Made by a program: the position numbers and the translations under genes
Notes under the pieces: generated by a model
Seen by the model: only the letters and a program-made list of their open reading frames with translations
Told to the model about the DNA's origin: nothing
Database searches by the model: none
Shown: positions 57,471 through 64,000 of the stretch, one piece after another
Layout of the letters: every line of letters begins with the position of its first letter
Numbering within the stretch: position 1 is the first letter of the stretch
Origin: Nageia nagi
Lineage: Eukaryota; Pinophyta
NCBI GenBank assembly: GCA_050084985.1
Contig: JBITNC010000002.1
Span: forward strand, 3,348,001-3,412,000
DNA: 64,000 nucleotides
Direction: 5' to 3'

Positions 57471-60400
57471 TTATAATATTGAGGTGCTTTTTTAATACAT
57501 CTTAGAAGCATTGAAACTAATTGCTTCAAAAGATATTGCACTTTCATAGATAATGTTTTGCTTCTCTAGCATATCAATTAATGATTTAGGGAAATATTTA
57601 TAACTATGATCATTGGGTTGTCAGTAATAATGATACTTTATGTATGGCCTTGGCTGGGGCTAATCAAATTGATGATGTGTCATATTACCATAATCATAGT
57701 ATACACATTGTTATTCTTATCCTCATCCTTAGTTATTATATCCACCTATGTATCCTCCTTCTTTTCCTCTTCCATTCCCATGGTTATTTGGATATTGATT
57801 CTATAGTTGATAATTATTATACTTTTTTTTGTAATCATTATTCATTAGAACCTGTACCATTATTACTATAGGAATGTATGTGATATATGCTTTATCTACA
57901 AAGGGAACTGGCTTGGTCCTTTCAATGGTTTTATAAATGGGTTGGTGTTGTTGTTGAATTATATATATACTAAGATTATTTCAAAGATCTTATTTGTTAT
58001 CATCTAAAGATCCATTTCCTGAGAAATGTTTACGCCAATGATTCATTGATCCACAAGTATGGTAATTTGGTTTGAGTATACAATGCATCCATCTCCTTCT
58101 AACCTCTTCTATTTAATAATTTGAGATGATATGATTTCCCATAATCCATTAGATTTGATAGAATTTGAGTATAGAAGTTTTTAAGGTCAAACATTTGGTA
58201 GAAATATGAATTTATTTAGTATGTAGCTAACACTAAATCTCCCTTTGTATTGATGTGGTTGTTGTTTTTAATATGGTATTAGCTAGTTGTTGGATAGGTA
58301 TCTTAATTTTTCAATTGATTTAATCATTTATCCTATTTATATATTTAATTTGATAATTCTAGGATCCTATCTCCACTATAGCTTGTAGTGCATTGATATA
58401 TTTGGGATATGTTTTTTTTCATAAATTTCCTAATGTTGGATGTTAATCTAGAAATGAACCATTTAGGTTTTTGTTTTTCAATGATGGGTTCTTTTAATCT
58501 TAGTTTTTTTTTTTTAAATATACTATCCAATTATTTATTTATCTCCTTATATATCTATATCAACTCTCTTATTTTATCAACATTTTCCATAAAGAAATTT
58601 GTAAAGTGCTTTCTTCACAAGTATTATTCATTTTAATCGGAGCTCTAGCTATCACTTTGAACTTGATTCAACATTGTAAAAATTCATTTCTCAAGGTAGA
58701 AGTAAATTCATATAAATTTATGTATTCATTGGTAATTTATATTTTGACTCATTCATTATCGAGTAAAAGTATATGTTATTTAACATCTCATGTATCTTTC
58801 TAGTGATGTAGTTCCTGATTCATCAAGTTACATAATTGGTAGGGGGAGACCATAATCTGATGAGGATTCCTAATATAATTTTCTTTTATTTATCAAATTT
58901 ATATCTCCAAGTTCATTAAATAATTATATGATATTATTTAGGTACATTAGTAATTTTCCTTTTTTTATTTTTTGGTTATCTTCTTCTTTTGGTTCTAGGT
59001 AAATCTCTATCTATAGTTCTTCTTATAGTTCGAGTATTCATCTTATTATTAGTTTAAGTTTGGAGAAATGATTTTAACTCTCTTTTAGTAGTTCTAAAAT
59101 GGATTGGTATTATTAACATTATATTTTAATTTTGCTCTTAACTCTAATAGTTGTCTTATCTTTCCCTCTTTCTCTCTCAATCCTATTTCTAATTCTAATC
59201 CTACTCTATGGTCCCTATTCATTGATTTTGATAAGGATTTAATGTTTTCTATTTGTTTTTTCTTTTATGTTTATGGTTATATCAATCATTTATTTAATTA
59301 TATTTACTTTTTATTTCAATCATAATTTATTAGAAGAACTTCATGTCATAGCTTCTATAAACATATTTGTAATTCCTTCTATTAGTTTTCTCAATCTAGA
59401 TTCTATTTTCTAATGAGTTTTAGCTAGTATCTCAAAGAGGCTCTTTCTATAGATTTTACATGTTCTATTATTGGTATCACTATTTAAAGATGTTCCCTTT
59501 CTTGATAAATTATAGTTTTTTATTACCTTTATTAAGATAAATTGTACTGATGTATTTGTAATTTGACTAACTCCTATAGTAGAAAATAAAACTTCACTAG
59601 GTTTTTTTTATCTATTCTTCCTACTCCTACTTCTATCACTCCTTCTCCTAAGCCTATCAGTACTTGACTCTCTAGTGATTGCTAGTTATTTAATGATCCT
59701 ATCCCTTCCTAGGTCCCTACTTCTTCTCTAATATCACATGCAAAATTTTCATTTTATATCTCATTAGGGTACTTTTTTATTATCAATATTTCCAAATTAT
59801 TGGCTCAAGCGATAGTTGAACTTATAAAAAATTTAAAAATATCCTTGATACTCTTTTATATTTCCTTGATTTATTTTATTTTGACATAATTTTCATCATA
59901 ATCTTCTATATTCTTATTTAGCTGATCAAAATTTTTACCCTTTCTTTGATTTTCTAACTTTTAATCTATTAGTCTATTCTACTACCATAAGCTTCCCAAA
60001 CTGTATCCATTGTCTCTATACAAGTCCTTTTTATTAGTTGTTTAAATTGACTATTTTTATCTTCAAAAACTATTACTTCTCTTTCTATCTGTTCTCCTTA
60101 AGAATATTTTGATGTGTTATTTTATCATTTCTTTCCTTCATCTCTTCTATTTTTATCAATCTCTTCCTTCGTCCTTCTTTCCTAGTCCTTTCCCATTTGA
60201 AATTCATAAATTCTATTTCTCAAATTCTTGTGTTATTCCTTTCTCCCTTAACCTTTATATTCTTTTATAGATCCATTATCAAATTATAATATCCCTTTGT
60301 ATTACTTTATTTGATGCCCTTTGATCCTCCATAATCTTTAATTAATCTTCATTTATTAAGATAATTTTCCCCACCCCTAGTGCTCCCCCCTTTTATTGGT

Positions 60401-60950
60401 AGTATTAAGTATTATGAGCTTCTTCTTTTAGATCTTTGATAAATGTTTTAGGAATATATTTCTAGGTCTTATGAAGAACACTTCTTTTTTCTCATCCCAA
60501 TATACCTAGCCCTATAGAGGAAATTGAGTAGTATTAGTATATATGCTATGTTGTATCCAATTGTTAACCTTCTTAGTGTAAAGTTTATGAGATTAATTTA
60601 AATAGATTAATTTATCTTTATCCCACTTTACTTTAGGAATTACAATTTTAGCAAAGAGCTCTATTTGTTTAATAAGTCAATTATAAAATAGTTCTAGGAA
60701 TTTTGTACCTAGAAATATTCATAACTTTCATCTAATGTAACAAAGTTTCTTATTTTATTATTACTAAATCCTATTATTGTACTCATATAATTTTTAAATT
60801 GATCAATTTGTTGTGGGAACATGTTTTGGAAGAATATTATGATGGTTTAAAGAGTGCTTTCTTAAAATTTTCTTTCAACATTCCATGAAAATTCTACTTC
60901 TCTATTTATAGGAATCTCAATAATTGAACTATTGGTCAATTTTCTTCAAC
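57471..60950 (-). other. Coding-like minus-strand region, family not recognised
   Basis: The minus strand is A-rich with protein-like stretches closed by many stops: FPKSLIDMLEKQNIIYESAI (about 57590), KPNYHTCGSMNHWRKHFSGN (about 58040, a possible zinc-binding segment), EKQKPKWFISRLTSNIRKF (about 58470), and QNMFPQQIDQFKNYMSTIIG (about 60800). The order suggests one old polyprotein or several genes. I found no RT, integrase, protease or transposase motif, so no function is given. Confidence 0.25.
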
Positions 60951-63900
60951 TTATTTATCAATTATTTTTTGGATTTTTTATACAAATTAAAATAATAAAT
61001 AAAATTTTGAAATAAGAATAATGTTTATATATATATATATAAACTATAAATTTGAAGTAATGAGGTTCTTTATTTATGATATGAATTAGTACAGTTCATC
61101 ACAATATGACGATATATGTATTCATATCAATATCTAAATTTATTAATCTCTAAATTAATCTATTTTATATGTTTCATAAATGATATATATATTTTTCTCA
61201 TATGCATACACACTTTCATACTGTAAGATACTCATTGTTGCACACTTTCAAATAAGCTCTTATATTATTATGTATATCTTATTTTTTCATTAGGATTTCA
61301 TATTTGACTTTACATCATGGTGATCCTTAACATATCTCCTAATAAAGTGTTTAAATTTACTTGTTACATTAGTCCCTTTAATTCACTAAGAAAATACTTC
61401 AATTATTATATCTAAAACTTCTATGTATCATCAAGTCTATCTGATTATCAGTTTCCCTTGAGTTATCAACTTTAGAGATCGCCTTGAGGTCTTCATATTG
61501 TCAAAAGCTCTTAAACCATTAAACTCTTTATTTTAAGTAGTAAATTGAAATTCTCTCTTACTAACAATATTCAAGAATAAGAGATATAATTGTCTTGAGT
61601 GTTCATCATATATTTAAGTTATTTCCTATTTTTTATTATACTATGTTAGGGTTATATGTGGATCTAGATGAGGAATGCACATTCATGGAAGGATTGGATG
61701 ATGATAAGGTGGAAAAAACTATTAATAGATTCTTATGATGGACTCATAACATCCTATAATAATTGAAACAAATATAATTGTTACAACTGATGGTATTACT
61801 AGTCTTATGGATTTCATAATTAATAATTTAGTTGTAGAAAAATGTAAAATTATTTTTATAACTTTTATCATATATTTTAATTACTTTTATGATTGGTATT
61901 TTTGAGTGAATACCATTAAAAATATTTAGATCCCATGCATATAAATGTTGATGTATTTATTTTGAAAGAGTGTTCTCATTATGAAACTTACTCTCTAAAT
62001 AAAATAAGTTGAAACTATGGTGAATATTTCTATCCATAGGCATAGTTTGAAAATCAAACCAACATCCATCAAAACTATCAACCTCCTTTTGCAAGGCAAC
62101 ATACTTTGGGAATATAAATGTACATTAGATAATGTTACAAGTGCAATACTAGGTGTTACAAAAAATATTATCATGAATGACCCCTTTGTAGCTTGTTACT
62201 TCATCAAATATACTTAATCTTTCATTTCCTAAATTTAGTTTCTCCCAACATCTCCATCAATACTATGCCTTAATGATGAATCAATCAAGAGAAGCATACA
62301 AAAATTAGAGTTGATTCTATACCTTTTTATAATGATTACATGGTTTTCCAAGCTTCTAAAAATCTCTTTCCCTAAGTTGTACATATCTCCCTTGCCAACA
62401 TTTTGAATTAAACCAACCTCATGCATAAAAATTTCCAATTCTTCTTCTATATAATTCATCCGTTTGACTATCCAACAATAATGGTTCACATCAAATACCC
62501 CATAAGAAATTATCTCAACTAAAGTTACTCTATATGTATCATCTATTGGAATCCTTTTCTATTGCACTAAGGCTCCCAAGGGAAAAATTTAGAAATCATC
62601 CTCCACAATATAATTTCCCATATCAATCACCACTTGATTCAACAATGCTCCTAGATTCCATGATATTTTGTGCTCTTGTTTTCTATGAATCTATTCAAGT
62701 TGCTAATTCCTCGCAAAAAACCATTTCTTCATATATCAAACAATTTTAAATTTTTATTCACAAGGACATTATTCATTTTACAAAGTAATTTTAACATGAC
62801 AATTTCAAGTATATATACCAATCTACACTTACTCTTTTTATCCATCATACAATCATCAAACAAGAAAAAGGATAAAATTTTCTCACCTATTTTCTTGAGG
62901 GATGGATTAGTGCCCTTTGTGCTCCTCATGAAGTTAAATGATTGCCATGGATAATTATTTATTGTAGTCTTCATCAAATAGTCCTCATTTGGATAGTTTA
63001 AAGCTACCCCTTAAAAACAAATTAGTCCCAATGGTTCCTAATGTTACGTCCAAAAAATAACCTTCATTTAGAGAATTGATAACTACTCTTTCAATATAAA
63101 AATTAGTCTCAATGTATTCCAATATTGCCTCTATAAGACTATTTATTATTATCCAAAAAACTTCAAGAAAATTTGCTTAATATGCACCAATAAGACTCAG
63201 AAGAGAAGGAAAATATATATCAATAGCATGAATTATTAACACATAATATGTGAACAAAATTAGGAGCCTTATAAATTCATTCTCTTTGTATCCAATGAAT
63301 AACGTAGCTCTTTTCAACCAATAATTGATAATGTTTTTCATACATTTCAATCACTATGTTATTGTCCATAATAATAGTAATCAGGTACTCATACACTCAA
63401 TCTCCCTATTTTCCCCTTAACAATCAATATTTCTAAACCCATATTGTTGTTCAAATAGTCATCTCAAAATTTCTTCAATTACACTATCGAGTGGGTGCAA
63501 GAATCTACTTAATGCCAAAAAGTGGAAGTGTTTTCCTTTATTTTCAAGTTTGGGTATGATTGATATCAAAATTTGAAGAACTTAGACATGGAATCATGAA
63601 AAAGGTCATTGCGATGAAAATATAGTTCTCCAAATCTAGTTTTCAAATATATAATTTATTTCAATACCCAAAACATAGAATTTAAAATTTAATAGGATGA
63701 ACAAAAATCACTTTTTTAAAAAAATCATTTTTGGACCATACCATGCATGTGTCCATCCAACATAATTTGACTAAAATCAAGGTATTTTTTAAAATACTTT
63801 TAGGAAAAGATACCGAACACATTGGAGCTTGTTATGGATATTTTTCCATTATTTTTCCATTAATATTTTTTTATTAATTTTATACCGAGCATGTTTGTGG

Positions 63901-64000
63901 TTTCGAAAAGTGCTCGTGTGTCCAACATAATTTGATATATTAAAGTTAATATTTTTTCATTTTTTTTATTCTTATAGAGAATTTTGTGATGCTTGTCCCT
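60951..64000. other. AT-rich right end, no gene recognised
   Basis: Several frames of 60-95 codons exist on both strands (for example minus 62489-62235 and 62977-62729), but none shows a known motif. Two similar stretches containing TCCAACATAATTTGA occur at 63755 and 63930, a weak direct repeat. Confidence 0.35.

Noticed and set aside
57471-60950. Endogenous pararetrovirus assignment for the A-rich minus-strand frames
   Set aside because: No movement-protein, coat zinc knuckle of the usual form, RT or protease motif could be seen. Composition alone is not evidence.

Overview
This window is nuclear DNA from a land plant, most likely a large-genome gymnosperm. That is inferred from the plant alpha-amylase exons, plant-type Ty1/copia and Ty3/gypsy elements nested in one another, very low gene density and AT-rich decayed spacers. 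The species cannot be named from the sequence. Almost all of the window is retroelement debris in stages of decay. I see no tRNA, rRNA or CRISPR.

Layout. (1) 1-6.45 kb: a gypsy-type LTR, copia RNase H scraps, hAT transposase pieces, and a 970-bp internally deleted hAT element (5475-6444) with an imperfect 8-bp target duplication. (2) 7.67-8.26 kb: the only convincing host gene sequence, the last two exons of a plastid-type alpha-amylase (AMY3-like), with intact splice sites and stop codon. Earlier exons are not visible. (3) 9.4-19.5 kb: a gypsy-like LTR split by a minus-strand copia element (A, 10757-19134, TSD TCTTG). Copia A is itself split by a LINE in RNase H and by a solo LTR in gag. Just after the primer-binding site of the split LTR lies an intronless, broken copy of the 5' coding part of a PDS5 cohesin cofactor gene (19600-20251), which looks like host-gene capture by a retroelement. 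(4) 22.4-29 kb: a minus-strand Tat-like gypsy pol. Its additional RNase H domain lies between protease and reverse transcriptase.

(5) 30.7-50.9 kb: a three-level nest. Gypsy B (+) carries copia C (-, TSD CACTT) in its 5' LTR, and copia C carries copia D (+). The undisturbed 3' LTR of gypsy B preserves the empty target site. (6) 51.3-53.4 kb: the 3' part of copia E, with an inverted pol segment and a 58-bp tandem array. (7) 54.0-54.7 kb: a decayed array of eight PPR-like repeats. (8) 54.8-55.4 kb: a solo LTR with perfect TSD TAGTT and a 13-bp inverted repeat. (9) 55.4-64 kb: AT-rich sequence with weak minus-strand coding-like stretches I cannot name.

No retroelement here looks able to move alone: every pol carries stops, frameshifts or lost catalytic residues. 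The amylase 3' end is the only part likely to make a functional product. The insertion order can be read from target duplications and nesting, so the window works as a relative clock.
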